A DNA stretch of 64,000 nt from positions 1 through 64,000 of the forward strand of contig NZ_WHOA01000205.1 in assembly GCF_013141715.1 (NCBI RefSeq), in the 5' to 3' direction. The translations under genes and the position numbers were made by a program. Of the stretch, positions 15,842 through 24,093 are shown piece after piece (the stretch's first letter is position 1; each line of letters begins with the position of its first letter). The notes under the pieces are model-generated. The model ran no database searches and had not been told where the DNA came from. It worked only from the letters and a program-made list of their open reading frames with translations. Source of the stretch: Paenibacillus phytorum (GTDB lineage Bacteria; Bacillota; Bacilli; Paenibacillales; NBRC-103111).

Positions 15842-15893
15842 AAAAAAAGAGCCGTCTAAGCAGCTCCTGCACTAAAATTCCTCGTTAGCTAAA
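15842..15893 (-). terminator. Terminator with adjacent degenerate palindromic box
   Basis: On the minus strand GAGCTGC-TTAGA-CGGCTC is followed by TTTTTTT. Directly upstream in that direction (15870-15890) lies a degenerate box (plus-strand CACTAAAATTCCTCGTTAGC). It would terminate the cyclase-like gene, whose stop is at 16004. Confidence 0.6.
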
Positions 15894-16003
15894 ACGTTTC
15901 AGCATATGCCCTCTTCATCTTTATCCTGAAGGTTTGTTCCGAAAAATGCTTCTAACAAATCGTAACCCGGAGGTAAAGAAATAGTCCTCTTCTATCGGAT
16001 ACA

Positions 16004-16957
16004 TTAGTGTTGTGTTGAATACCAGTCCAGCACTCGTAAGGCGCGGAGAGTGTTCCAGCGGCTAGGCTCGCCTTCCACACCTTCCATGTCGAAGTGAACT
16101 CGATCGGGGTGAGAGTTCTCGAGCGGCCATTTCCCGTTTTGGTCTTGTTTCTTCGCCACCAGACCGACGGCCTCGGTGACCCGTTCATCGGGTTCGACAC
16201 CAGCGCTGCGTAAGTAATCCAGACCCCGCAGCACGTCGTAATGCCACGTGGTCGGGAACGAGAAACGCTTCCAATTGGGATCGATCACCTCGCCGGATGA
16301 CAGGGACCTCAACATGCGACGCTCCAGAAGGTACTCTTGTGCCCGGACGCGGGCTTCGGTCACCGCAGCAGTTTCACCCTTAGCCTTCTCGTACTCTAAT
16401 AGTCCTTCCAAGACACATATGGTACTGTGGAACGAGGATCGTCGACTTTGAGGGGCGTTGCAATTCCAACCTCCGTCCTCAAGCTGCTCACCGAGGAGTC
16501 GATCGACTAGCCGAGCGCTTGCCACTCCGAAGTAGGCACCCACTCCAAGGATCCAACCATTGACACAGGGCTCAGTCTCTCCGTCGAAGTAGGGCCGACC
16601 GCCCATTTGCCGCGGCCAGGTGATGTGGTCACGCACTAGGCCGATCGATCTGCGGGCTTCCTCACCCGACGGATCCAAGCCTAGGTCCTTCAAAAGCAGC
16701 AAGGTGTAGCTCGTGCATAGCCAGTTCCGTGCGTCGGCGTCACCGCCCCAGTTGCCCTCGGAAGATTGCAGGCCGAGGACCCGGGCACCCCAACCTTCAG
16801 AGACAATCCGCGACCGCTCTGCGGCAACACAGTTATCGGGCTCTTCGGTTAGGTCACGCATCACCTGCCAACGGATCGCAGGGTCCCCGCCAAGCAGCCA
16901 CTCTATTACTGATTTCTTTGGCTTCGGGATTTGCCAATCGGGATTTTTTGTAGTCAT
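16004..16957 (-). CDS. Squalene cyclase-like alpha/alpha-toroid protein, GC-rich
   Basis: A 317-residue protein built of repeated helical hairpins with the glycine/aromatic signatures of terpene-cyclase/prenyltransferase toroids: SSEGNWGGDADARNWLCTSY, EQLEDGGWNCN, then KQDQNGKWPLENSHPDRVHF. These QxxxGxW-like repeats occur in squalene-hopene cyclases, but it is half their length and has no DxDD protonation motif, so catalysis by that route is unlikely. The N-terminus (WLLGGDPAIRWQVMRDL) resembles conserved hypothetical proteins of high-GC bacteria. AGGAGG lies 8 bases before the ATG. Codon use is clearly more GC-rich than in the neighbours, suggesting horizontal transfer. Function unknown. 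Confidence 0.7.
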   Translation of the reverse strand: MTTKNPDWQIPKPKKSVIEWLLGGDPAIRWQVMRDLTEEPDNCVAAERSRIVSEGWGARVLGLQSSEGNWGGDADARNWLCTSYTLLLLKDLGLDPSGEEARRSIGLVRDHITWPRQMGGRPYFDGETEPCVNGWILGVGAYFGVASARLVDRLLGEQLEDGGWNCNAPQSRRSSFHSTICVLEGLLEYEKAKGETAAVTEARVRAQEYLLERRMLRSLSSGEVIDPNWKRFSFPTTWHYDVLRGLDYLRSAGVEPDERVTEAVGLVAKKQDQNGKWPLENSHPDRVHFDMEGVEGEPSRWNTLRALRVLDWYSTQH

Positions 16958-17097
16958 CTAATGGTCCTCCTTAATTTGGTCAAGTTCATACTACGTATCC
17001 TCCTTGGCTGTTTTTGACCATCGCTAAATATTTATATTTTTATATTAAGGTATGCCTTCAACAGAATCGTTCTGCGTTTTTTGAGTTTTTTGAACAA

Positions 17098-17844
17098 TTA
17101 TTGTAACCGATTATTTTCTTTAAAGAACATTGCTTTCATTGCAAAACGAGGCAAAATTAATTGCCTTCGCCATCTAGAAGGTTGATTTATTAATCGATAC
17201 AGCCATTCCACATTTAACTTCTGCCATATAATTGGTGCTCTTTTTACTGTCCCCGCAATGATATCGAGACTTCCTCCAACGCCAATAGCAACCCTTACAT
17301 TTAATTTGTTTTTAAACTTATGTATCCAAAATTCAGCTTTTGGGGCTCCAAGTGCAACTACTAAAACATCGGGACTCAAGGTCGCAATTTCATCTACAAT
17401 TTGCGCCTCATCTTTATGATCAAAAAAGCCATGCTGTCTACCCAGAACGGATACATTTGGGTATCTCTTACCTATTACTTCTGTTGCCTTTTTACTAGTC
17501 ATCTCATTCGCGCCCAGTAGATAAAACGACCAATTATTTCTGTTCCCTATCTCCAATAAATTGATTAAAAGATCACATCCTGTAACACGTTCGGGAAGTG
17601 GATTTCCCTTTAAACGAGAGACCATGACAATACCTGCACCATCAGCGGTTAGGTGACCCGCCTCGTCAATTATGGAACGGAGCAGTAAATCATGCTGACA
17701 AGACATGGCGATTTCTGGATTTAGTGTTACCACATGAAACAGTTCATCTTTTTTTTCCGTTATTACTTGGTCAATAATATGGACTGTATCTTCCATAGTT
17801 ATTTTTGGTACTGGAATTCCCATTATTTGCGAACAGTTCTCCAT
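17098..17844 (-). CDS. WecG/TagA/CpsF-family glycosyltransferase
   Basis: A 248-residue GT26-family enzyme. Family segments are MGIPVPKITMEDTVHIIDQV, VVTLNPEIAMSCQHD, LTADGAGIVMVSRLKGNPLP, ERVTGCDLL, SFYLLGANEMTSKKATEVI, VLGRQHGFF, DVLVVALGAPKAEFWIHKFK and VGGSLDIIAGTVKRAPIIWQ ending in LNVEWLYRLINQPSRWRR. The threonine and aspartate in LTADG are the conserved active-site region. TagA-type members add N-acetylmannosamine to lipid-linked GlcNAc in wall teichoic acid linkage-unit synthesis; other members act in exopolysaccharide synthesis. No other wall-polymer gene is adjacent, so the exact product is open. The ATG at 17842-17844 is preceded by AAGGTGG; a GTG at 17853 lies within that site. 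Confidence 0.88.
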   Translation of the reverse strand: MENCSQIMGIPVPKITMEDTVHIIDQVITEKKDELFHVVTLNPEIAMSCQHDLLLRSIIDEAGHLTADGAGIVMVSRLKGNPLPERVTGCDLLINLLEIGNRNNWSFYLLGANEMTSKKATEVIGKRYPNVSVLGRQHGFFDHKDEAQIVDEIATLSPDVLVVALGAPKAEFWIHKFKNKLNVRVAIGVGGSLDIIAGTVKRAPIIWQKLNVEWLYRLINQPSRWRRQLILPRFAMKAMFFKENNRLQ

Positions 17845-17960
17845 AGAATCCACCTTAGGCTTTTAGCCATATTTTAACATAAAGGATTACTCCAAACTAT
17901 CCTACTCTTCGTATTCAAGGATAGCTCTTAACGTGTTTCAACCCCCTCGACTCAGAAAAC

Positions 17961-17990
17961 AAAAAAGCTTACCCGACTCAGGGCAAGCTC
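17961..17990 (-). terminator. Intrinsic terminator of the DoxX-like gene
   Basis: On the minus strand GAGCTTGCCC, 6-base loop, GGGTAAGCTTTTTT: one mismatch in the stem, then a T-run. It is 52 bp past the stop at 18043. Confidence 0.8.
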
Positions 17991-18042
17991 ATGGTTTAAG
18001 AGTTAATAAATTTAGATGATGCTTTCTTAAGAAAGGGAAATA

Positions 18043-18393
18043 TCAGACCGCTGCATTAACGATGGTTAGAATGATGATTAACGCAGTAAACATGAGGGCC
18101 GGTGCCGTTTTGCCGATCGGATCTTTGACCCTGAAATGCGCGAGGCACGCCAGTAACATCGTAATTCCAAGCCAAATGCAAGCCCACGTGACCGCCTCTG
18201 AATACCAGTAGCCGATGATTAGTATAGCGGCACCGACTAACTGGACGACGCCTGTGACGACACGAAACCACTGTGGTATTCCAAGATTGTTGAAAATATC
18301 GACCCAATATTTGGCCCCTAAAGTCTTTGCAGTGCCTGAAAATACATAGTATAAGGCCAGCAAGCTTTGAAGAACGATGAAAAGAACAGTCAT
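18043..18393 (-). CDS. DoxX-like membrane protein, ECF41-associated
   Basis: A 116-residue four-helix membrane protein: FIVLQSLLALYYVFSGTAKT, VVTGVVQLVGAAILIIGYWY, AVTWACIWLGITMLLACLAH and APALMFTALIIILTIVNAAV. The FSGTAK-LG--YWV--F--L--P pattern is typical of DoxX-like proteins. GGGGAGGAAATCCTA precedes the ATG. It diverges from an ECF41-type sigma factor gene; ECF41 factors commonly lie beside DoxX-like, carboxymuconolactone decarboxylase or oxidoreductase genes they control. A minus-strand copy of the ECF41-like promoter lies at 18600-18626, so this gene is a likely target. Confidence 0.82.
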   Translation of the reverse strand: MTVLFIVLQSLLALYYVFSGTAKTLGAKYWVDIFNNLGIPQWFRVVTGVVQLVGAAILIIGYWYSEAVTWACIWLGITMLLACLAHFRVKDPIGKTAPALMFTALIIILTIVNAAV

Positions 18394-18433
18394 TAGGATT
18401 TCCTCCCCTTATTTTAAGTAACAATGATTGATC

Positions 18434-18516
18434 ACTGGTGTCCTCTTGTGAGAATTCGGAACGTGACGCCGAATTTATCCGTTACATTGCCGTAAGCGGG
18501 GCTGAAAACAATCATC
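18434..18516 (-). pseudogene. VOC/PhnB-like C-terminal fragment
   Basis: A 27-codon minus-strand frame reads MIVFSPAYGNVTDKFGVTFR then ILTRGHQ and TGA. G-VTDKFGV-F-I is the C-terminal signature of PhnB/glyoxalase-fold proteins. AAGGAG directly abuts the ATG. Only the tail of the gene is left, between the ECF41-like promoter and the DoxX gene. Confidence 0.45.
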
Positions 18517-18599
18517 TCCTTAGTTTAAATGTTTTTTTGCCAGGACACCCGGTATGGCCTCTTCTTTCGTAGTGGCCGATTTCCCTTGTCATTAACTAT

Positions 18600-18626
18600 G
18601 TCGGAAGTCAGTAAGGAAACGTGACC
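18600..18626 (-). promoter_or_regulatory. ECF41-like promoter toward the DoxX gene
   Basis: On the minus strand GGTCACG (18620-18626), 16 bases, CGAC (18600-18603). It matches the site in front of the sigma gene in the GTCAC core, the spacing and the CGAC box. The published ECF41 consensus, from memory, is TGTCACA-N16-CGTC. Confidence 0.5.
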
Positions 18627-18690
18627 GATTCGGTGAAAAAAAATTTTTAGAATGCGTAACTCAGAAAATACTGCAGATATCGTATATCTC

Positions 18691-18717
18691 TGTCACATCT
18701 GTTGAGTTTCATACGAC
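18691..18717 (+). promoter_or_regulatory. ECF41-like promoter of the sigma factor gene
   Basis: TGTCACA (18691-18697), 16 bases, CGAC (18714-18717), 39 bp before the sigma gene ATG. The -35 matches the ECF41 consensus completely and the -10 in three of four bases. It suggests autoregulation. Confidence 0.6.
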
Positions 18718-18756
18718 ATATAAGTAAAAATGAAAACGAAGGAAGGGCTGTAACGT

Positions 18757-19635
18757 ATGAACGATCATCATTGGCTTGTGGAACAATTCGAGGCGCATCG
18801 GAATCACCTGCAAGTGGTGTCTTACCGGATGCTCGGATCTCTGAGCGAAGCGGATGACGCTGTACAGGAGTCATGGATACGCCTTAGCCGCTCCGATACT
18901 AGTGGAGTCGAGAATATGGGAGGATGGCTGACAACAATAGTCTCCAGGGTGTGTCTGGATATGTTGCGATCTCGCAAATCGCGGCGTGAGGAGCTTACGC
19001 TGGTGAGTGTACCTGAGCCGGTTGCTAGCCGCCAAGATGGAAGCGATCCCGAGCACGAAGCACTGCAGGCTGACTCTGTTGGTCTTGCGATGCTTATGGT
19101 CCTCGGAAATTTGAATCCCGCCGAACGCATTGCGTTCGTATTGCACGATATTTTCGCCTTGTCTTTCTCGGACATCGCTCCGATCATAGGGCGTAACGAG
19201 GTTGCAGCAAGACAGCTTGCGAGTCGTGCTCGTCGTCGGGTTCAGGGGGCTAAAACAACCGCTGATTCAGAGGATTTCAAGCGAAAACGAGAGCTTGTAG
19301 ATGCTTTCCTAGCTGCGTCGCGCTCAGGAGATTTTGAGAAACTTCTTGCGGTATTAGACCCCGATGTCGTGCTCCGAAACGATCCTGCATTTCCACCGGT
19401 CGCCGCATGGCCAGTTGTTCACGGTGCGCATGATGTGGCCATGGGATTCGTTGGTCGTGCCCAAGGTGCACGGCCGGTGCTCGTGAACGGATCTGTGGGC
19501 GCAGTCGTGGCTCCTCGCGGTCGACTACTTTTCGTACTCGAACTCAAGATTGTGGATGGGAAGATCACCGAGATCGACATGATAGCCGAACAAACTCGTC
19601 TTCGCCAGCTCGACATAGCAGAAATGAACGATTGA
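18757..19635 (+). CDS. ECF41-type RNA polymerase sigma factor (SigJ-like) with SnoaL-like C-terminal domain
   Basis: A 292-residue extracytoplasmic-function sigma factor. Sigma2 spans ~5-75: FEAHRNHLQVVSYRMLGSLS, EADDAVQESWIRL, GWLTTIVSRVCLDMLR. Sigma4 spans ~105-160: LNPAERIAFVLHDIFALSFS and IIGRNEVAARQLASRARRRV. The remaining ~120 residues form a SnoaL-like/NTF2 domain (LVDAFLAASRSGDFEKLLAV, DVVLRNDPAF, then VVAPRGRLLFVLELKIVDGK). This fused tail defines the ECF41 group, in which it regulates the sigma factor in place of a separate anti-sigma protein. GGAAGGG precedes the ATG. The two matching divergent promoters nearby suggest it drives itself and the DoxX gene. A short terminator follows at 19671-19691. 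Confidence 0.88.
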   Translation: MNDHHWLVEQFEAHRNHLQVVSYRMLGSLSEADDAVQESWIRLSRSDTSGVENMGGWLTTIVSRVCLDMLRSRKSRREELTLVSVPEPVASRQDGSDPEHEALQADSVGLAMLMVLGNLNPAERIAFVLHDIFALSFSDIAPIIGRNEVAARQLASRARRRVQGAKTTADSEDFKRKRELVDAFLAASRSGDFEKLLAVLDPDVVLRNDPAFPPVAAWPVVHGAHDVAMGFVGRAQGARPVLVNGSVGAVVAPRGRLLFVLELKIVDGKITEIDMIAEQTRLRQLDIAEMND

Positions 19636-19670
19636 TAGGGCTAGCTTCAAAGAACAGCTATAATAACAAT

Positions 19671-19691
19671 AAAAAGGGTATATCCCCTTTT
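19671..19691 (+). terminator. Hairpin terminator of the sigma factor gene
   Basis: AAAAAGGG pairs with CCCCTTTT across a short loop. Confidence 0.6.
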
Positions 19692-19720
19692 GAAACTTGC
19701 AAGATAGAAAATGGTGAGTT

Positions 19721-20358
19721 GTGGAGGAATACTCGTCCAATCAATCGGAGCTAAAAAAAGCGATTTTGTTTGAGATCTGGCATGAAGATGCCGAACGATA
19801 CCAGCCTTTGACGCCAGATATACATTTAGATCTTCCTGCTGAATTATTGAATCAACTGCATGCCCAGGATTTGGAGGTCGTTAAACGTTTTCATCCCAAC
19901 CGTGACGTGCGCCGTATAGGTTTTGACTGGCCTCCTATCGCGCAATGACAATATAGAGGGCGATTTTATAGAAACCGGGGTCTGGAGAGGCGGAGCTTGC
20001 ATTTTTATGCGGGGTTTTCTCAAAGTTAACGGGATCAAGGATAGAAGTGTGTGGGTGGCCGACTCTTTCGAAGGATGGTCAAGTCCGATTTCTAAAGGGG
20101 TGGTTTAAAGACACTTTACCTTCCGCTCCGATTAAAAAGATTGCAGTGTTGAGATTTGACGGAGATATGTACGGTTCGCCCATGGATTGCTTGTATCATC
20201 TGTACCCGAGAGTCTCCAAAGGCGGATTTATTATTATTGACGACTATTGTCTGCCGAATTGCGCAGACGCCGTCAACAACTACAGAAATATGCATGGAAT
20301 TAATGACCCGATGTATTTGATTGAAGGATGCGGATGTTATTGGCGGAAAATGGAATAG
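19721..20358 (+). pseudogene. TylF/MycF-family O-methyltransferase, multiply deleted
   Basis: Three consecutive plus-strand frames carry parts of a macrocin-O-methyltransferase-like protein. The first reads AERYQPLTPDIHLDLPAELL and ends near FDWPPIAQ. The second resumes at NIEGDFIETGVWRGGACIFM and VWVADSFEG, the SAM-binding core. The third gives GQVRFLKGWFKDTLPSAP, VLRFDGDMYGSPMDCLYHLY, GGFIIIDDY and a YWRKME end. Compared with the family, about 20 residues are missing after the first part and about 45 after DSFEG, both with frame changes. The metal-binding DGDMY and DDY are retained, but the gene cannot give a whole enzyme. Confidence 0.75.
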
Positions 20359-20379
20359 ACGCGACAAGGGTTAGCAAAT

Positions 20380-20523
20380 CGAGCAGACCCACGTACATGG
20401 GAGGCATCCTTTTCTTTTTCTGTGGTAAGGTCATTATTGACAGGCAATCCCGTCAGCAATTGGACGTTATCTTTCAGCGGCAACAATTATGTCAGAAAAG
20501 GATCTCAATCGAAGAAATAAATC
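20380..20523 (+). other. Short gap with a coding-like scrap
   Basis: Between the methyltransferase remnant and the terminator one plus-strand frame reads LTGNPVSNWTLSFSGNNYVR then KGSQSKK and a stop. It is reminiscent of the end of a secreted beta-sandwich protein but too short to assign. Confidence 0.2.
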
Positions 20524-20550
20524 AAAGCACCCGATCGGTGCTTTTTCTTT
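20524..20550. terminator. Bidirectional terminator at the end of sugar locus 1
   Basis: AAAGCACC-CGATC-GGTGCTTTTT: a perfect stem with T-run on the plus strand and an A-run on the other side. It is 45 bp past the stop of the response regulator gene (20594, minus). Confidence 0.75.
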
Positions 20551-20593
20551 TGCTTAAAAACCAACATTACCTACATTTGGAAAGACTGAAGCA

Positions 20594-22231
20594 TCAGATC
20601 GATTCACGGTATTCCATCGGCGTCATCATTGTTCTATTTTTAAATAGTCTAATAAAGTAAGCTGATGACCCTATACCGACTTCATCTGCCACCTCCTGAA
20701 TTTTTAAATCTGTCTCTTTGATTAATTCCATCGCCTTCTCCATCCTCAGTTCCAAAATAAACTCACTTACATTAACTCCTGTCATTTGCTTAAAAAACCG
20801 AGACAGGTACGATGCATTTAAGTAAACAATACTTGACAGCTTGGTGAGTGAAAGGTCTTCTTTAAGATGATTTCCAATATATTGCTTTAACTGGTCTATC
20901 ATCTCAATCGACTTGATCGTTTGGTCCTTAACACGATAGTCAAAAATAAACTGTGCGAGTTGAATCAGAGTGCTACATTTCTCTTCCCAAGAACGTTCAT
21001 TTTCCGCATTAAGCACTGCGCTTACAGCTTTCATTGACAATAAATCAGCTGAGTTGGCCGAGCAGTTCACATGATCGAGCAGCATAGCAGAAACAGAGTG
21101 AAAAAAATGCTGCCTCGCAAATTCCCATAACGGCTGCAAAGAAGTCGACAAAGTATGAAATAACTCCAGAAAAAACAGCTTCTGACCTGTTTCGAGGAAT
21201 GCCTCCAGTTGCTTGAGCTTTCTAGTGTAGACATAATACCCCTCTTCGTTCATCTGATTTCCACGATTCTCATTCGCGTCAGGCTTGGACTCGATAATAA
21301 GCAAAACTTCTTCATTTTGTCCAATTCCATTCTGCTCACGCCGCAAGAGATTGCCACATTGCCTTCCAATGTCATTCCAGCTCGTATAACCGCCTGAAAG
21401 AAATAGAGAAACGGGCAGACGCAGCAAATTTTTGCATACATCATGTATTTCCACCATTATTTCCTTCACATAATTGAGGAATTCTTCTTCTCCTCCCCTA
21501 TTGTCCTGCTCCTTAGGCTGCAGCATCCACATTAGACTTTTGGAACTGCATACCAAGCTCAGCTTCCGACCGTACTGAAGCAATTCATCGGAAATATTCT
21601 GGATGGCATAGAGAAGCAAGGTCTTGTCGGCATGCGTCATATCCTCATACCAACGATCAACTCTGCATGTCATAAGCAGCAACGACTGCTCGGAATCCAG
21701 TGAAATGTTCAGCTCTTCCAACCGTTTCGCCCTTGCATCGGCCTGCTCTACGATGTCTTCTTCCATGAGAGCAAGGACGTATTCCTTTTGCAGCAATGGT
21801 ATCGCTTGTTGTATCTGTCTGCGTGCAGCGTCCTTTAATCGTTCTTCATCCCACTGGCAAGCAATTTCCTGAATCGCCCGATAGAACACCTCCAGAATTT
21901 TTTCCTCGCCCTCGGTTTTAATAATAAAATCATATCCCCCGGATCGGATCGCTTGTTGAGCAAATTGAAAATCATTGTATCCTGTCAGAAAAACTACACG
22001 CGTCCCCGGCCAACGGGATACGATATGTTTATGGAGATCCAATCCGTCCATACCAGGCATCCGAATATCAGTAAACACCAGATCAAATTTTATTCTTGCC
22101 ACCAATTCCAATGCTTGTGTGGAAGAGTACGCCCGATGAACTTCAAGATCCAGATCAATAATATCCCGGAACAACTCATAAAGCCCCTCCACAATAATAG
22201 GTTCGTCATCAACAACGAGCAGACGATGCAT
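20594..22231 (-). CDS. Response regulator, YesN/AraC type
   Basis: A 546-residue two-component response regulator. The receiver domain (1-120) has DDE at 8-10, the phospho-acceptor aspartate in DLVFTDIRMPGMDGL, and a conserved lysine in IIKTEGEEKI. A long variable helical region follows, then an AraC-type DNA-binding domain at ~445-546: IGNHLKEDLSLTKLSSIVYL, NASYLSRFFKQMTGVNVSEF, MEKAMELIKETDLKIQEVAD and EVGIGSSAYFIRLFKNRTMM. The start at 22229-22231 has GGGGAGGAGG upstream, and the gene overlaps the sensor-kinase gene by 23 bp. It is the last gene of sugar locus 1. It is the best candidate for binding the 18-bp element before the hydrolase and binding-protein genes. Confidence 0.9.
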   Translation of the reverse strand: MHRLLVVDDEPIIVEGLYELFRDIIDLDLEVHRAYSSTQALELVARIKFDLVFTDIRMPGMDGLDLHKHIVSRWPGTRVVFLTGYNDFQFAQQAIRSGGYDFIIKTEGEEKILEVFYRAIQEIACQWDEERLKDAARRQIQQAIPLLQKEYVLALMEEDIVEQADARAKRLEELNISLDSEQSLLLMTCRVDRWYEDMTHADKTLLLYAIQNISDELLQYGRKLSLVCSSKSLMWMLQPKEQDNRGGEEEFLNYVKEIMVEIHDVCKNLLRLPVSLFLSGGYTSWNDIGRQCGNLLRREQNGIGQNEEVLLIIESKPDANENRGNQMNEEGYYVYTRKLKQLEAFLETGQKLFFLELFHTLSTSLQPLWEFARQHFFHSVSAMLLDHVNCSANSADLLSMKAVSAVLNAENERSWEEKCSTLIQLAQFIFDYRVKDQTIKSIEMIDQLKQYIGNHLKEDLSLTKLSSIVYLNASYLSRFFKQMTGVNVSEFILELRMEKAMELIKETDLKIQEVADEVGIGSSAYFIRLFKNRTMMTPMEYRESI

Positions 22232-23999
22232 AATCCTCCTCCCCTTCTTGCTTAGCAAGTGGAATGACGATGGAGACGCATAATCCTCCCATCGTTCCTC
22301 TCGCAAGCCGCAACCCGCTTGTGGGTCCATATTTAATCTGCAATCGCCGATGAACATTCAGCATCCCTGTTGTTTCCCCGGCGCCATTCTGACCAGACAA
22401 AAGTTCATGCATAGCAACCAAACTATTCTCAGACAAATCCGCATTGTCCTCAATAACAATCTCCAATCGATCCGCTGCAACAATAAACCGGATTGCAAGC
22501 ACGCCTGCCTCCTCTTTATTCTCAAGACCGTGCTTATAAGCGTTCTCAACAATAGGCTGCAGGATTAATCGGGGCACAAGAATTGTGTCCACAACGATTG
22601 GAATATCTACAATCGTGAAACGAATACGCATTTGAAACCGCATCTCCTGAATGTTCGCATAAGTTATAGCATGATTGATTTCCTCGCGGAGGATCATCTC
22701 ATCGGATCCGTTGCGGGTAATATATTGAAAATAATCACCCATATATTTAATGAACCTCATCAGGTTCTCTTTATCATCATTTTTGGCCATATAGTACATC
22801 GAAAAGTGACTATTATACAGAAAATGGGGATTGATTTGAGATTGAAGCTGCTTCAACTCCGAGAGCTGCAATCTGTACTTCTGTTCGTAAACTTCTTGAA
22901 TCAGTCGCTTCACTTGCATAACCATCTCATTGAATCGAGCATACAAATAACCGAATTCGTCTTCATTTGGATGGCCGATGGTTACATTAAATTCACCTTT
23001 TTCGACTATTCGAAAAGCGCCAACCAGCCTTCTAAGAGGCGTATGGATAATGCGGTAGAGCCCATAAGAAAAAATAAAAATCATAATAATTGTCATACTC
23101 ATAATCAACCAAGACCACTGTTTATATTGCTTGAGAGAGCCCATTACTTGCTGCGTAGGGATTACCGCTGCAAGCAAGATTCCAGTCTCATTGGATCTTT
23201 CGGCAGCAACAATATACTCACCATCCGTTGTCTTTAGATTTGTAATGTAAGAGACGCTATCCAGCGGAATCGTCTGTAATATCTCGTTCCATAAGTGTTC
23301 AGAAATTGTTGTGTTCTGAGAGCTTCCCAATGTCCAGGGAATATCCCCATTGCTGATGAGGAAGGCTTCGCCATGATAACTGCCGGCCAATTGCTCTAGC
23401 ACATGCTGCAGTCTGGATTGCGCGATTTCCAGTGTCAGTACAAAAAGTGGAGCTTTATCTTCCAGTTGTATCGTGCGCTCCGGAGGATAAATTAAATTTA
23501 TGAACATACGCTCATTCCATTTAACAATCGGAGCATCGTAACGGCTGGAGTATTCACGCAATGATTTATAGTCCTCAGAAATGCTGTCAAGCACTCGCTT
23601 GTCAGTTATACTTCTTTCCAACAGCGGAATATGCATGGTAACATGACTTAAAAAGCTGCTCGTATTAACCAGTAGATCCAGACGTTGCTGCAGTCTTAGG
23701 ATTGCTTCCCGTTTCGCATTCTGATCCATGAAATTGGCTTGTGTGCTTAGATTCATTACATCATAATCGCTGACGAAGGAATGTTGGGATTGCAGAGTGC
23801 GGGTAATTTCCGACTCAAAGGTTGTCATATAGAAGGCCATCTTGGATTGAACAGATGTCAGGATTTCCTTCTCCACATGCTCTGCCCCTCTAGAGCTAAC
23901 ATACAGAGCAATCCCATTCAGGGGCAGCAGTACAATCAGGAATGTCAGTACCAATTTACTGTAAATATTAATTTTTCGAAGCCCTGATATGTTCAGCAT
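22209..23999 (-). CDS. Sensor histidine kinase, YesM type
   Basis: A 596-residue membrane kinase: TM1 about 14-34 (KLVLTFLIVLLPLNGIALYV), an extracellular sensor of about 255 residues, TM2 about 290-312 (WLIMSMTIIMIFIFSYGLYR), a HAMP linker (RIIHTPLRRLVGAFRIVEKG), the His_kinase region with LQSQINPHFLYNSHF (phospho-acceptor His in PHF), and a GHKL ATPase domain (PRLILQPIVENAYKHGLEN with the N box; later GLRLARGTMGGLCVSI). This is the family that senses extracellular sugars, sometimes through the binding protein, and signals to an AraC-type regulator. GGGGAGG precedes the ATG at 23997-23999. Partner of the overlapping response regulator. Confidence 0.9.
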   Translation of the reverse strand: MLNISGLRKINIYSKLVLTFLIVLLPLNGIALYVSSRGAEHVEKEILTSVQSKMAFYMTTFESEITRTLQSQHSFVSDYDVMNLSTQANFMDQNAKREAILRLQQRLDLLVNTSSFLSHVTMHIPLLERSITDKRVLDSISEDYKSLREYSSRYDAPIVKWNERMFINLIYPPERTIQLEDKAPLFVLTLEIAQSRLQHVLEQLAGSYHGEAFLISNGDIPWTLGSSQNTTISEHLWNEILQTIPLDSVSYITNLKTTDGEYIVAAERSNETGILLAAVIPTQQVMGSLKQYKQWSWLIMSMTIIMIFIFSYGLYRIIHTPLRRLVGAFRIVEKGEFNVTIGHPNEDEFGYLYARFNEMVMQVKRLIQEVYEQKYRLQLSELKQLQSQINPHFLYNSHFSMYYMAKNDDKENLMRFIKYMGDYFQYITRNGSDEMILREEINHAITYANIQEMRFQMRIRFTIVDIPIVVDTILVPRLILQPIVENAYKHGLENKEEAGVLAIRFIVAADRLEIVIEDNADLSENSLVAMHELLSGQNGAGETTGMLNVHRRLQIKYGPTSGLRLARGTMGGLCVSIVIPLAKQEGEEDYASSARC

Positions 24000-24093
24000 A
24001 ATTATCCTCCCCATCCCCGTCACCGTTCAAGCTCTCACTCACTCCCTCATCTTCATTGGTCAATTGTAGCATGCGTTATACAAATTGGCAGTA

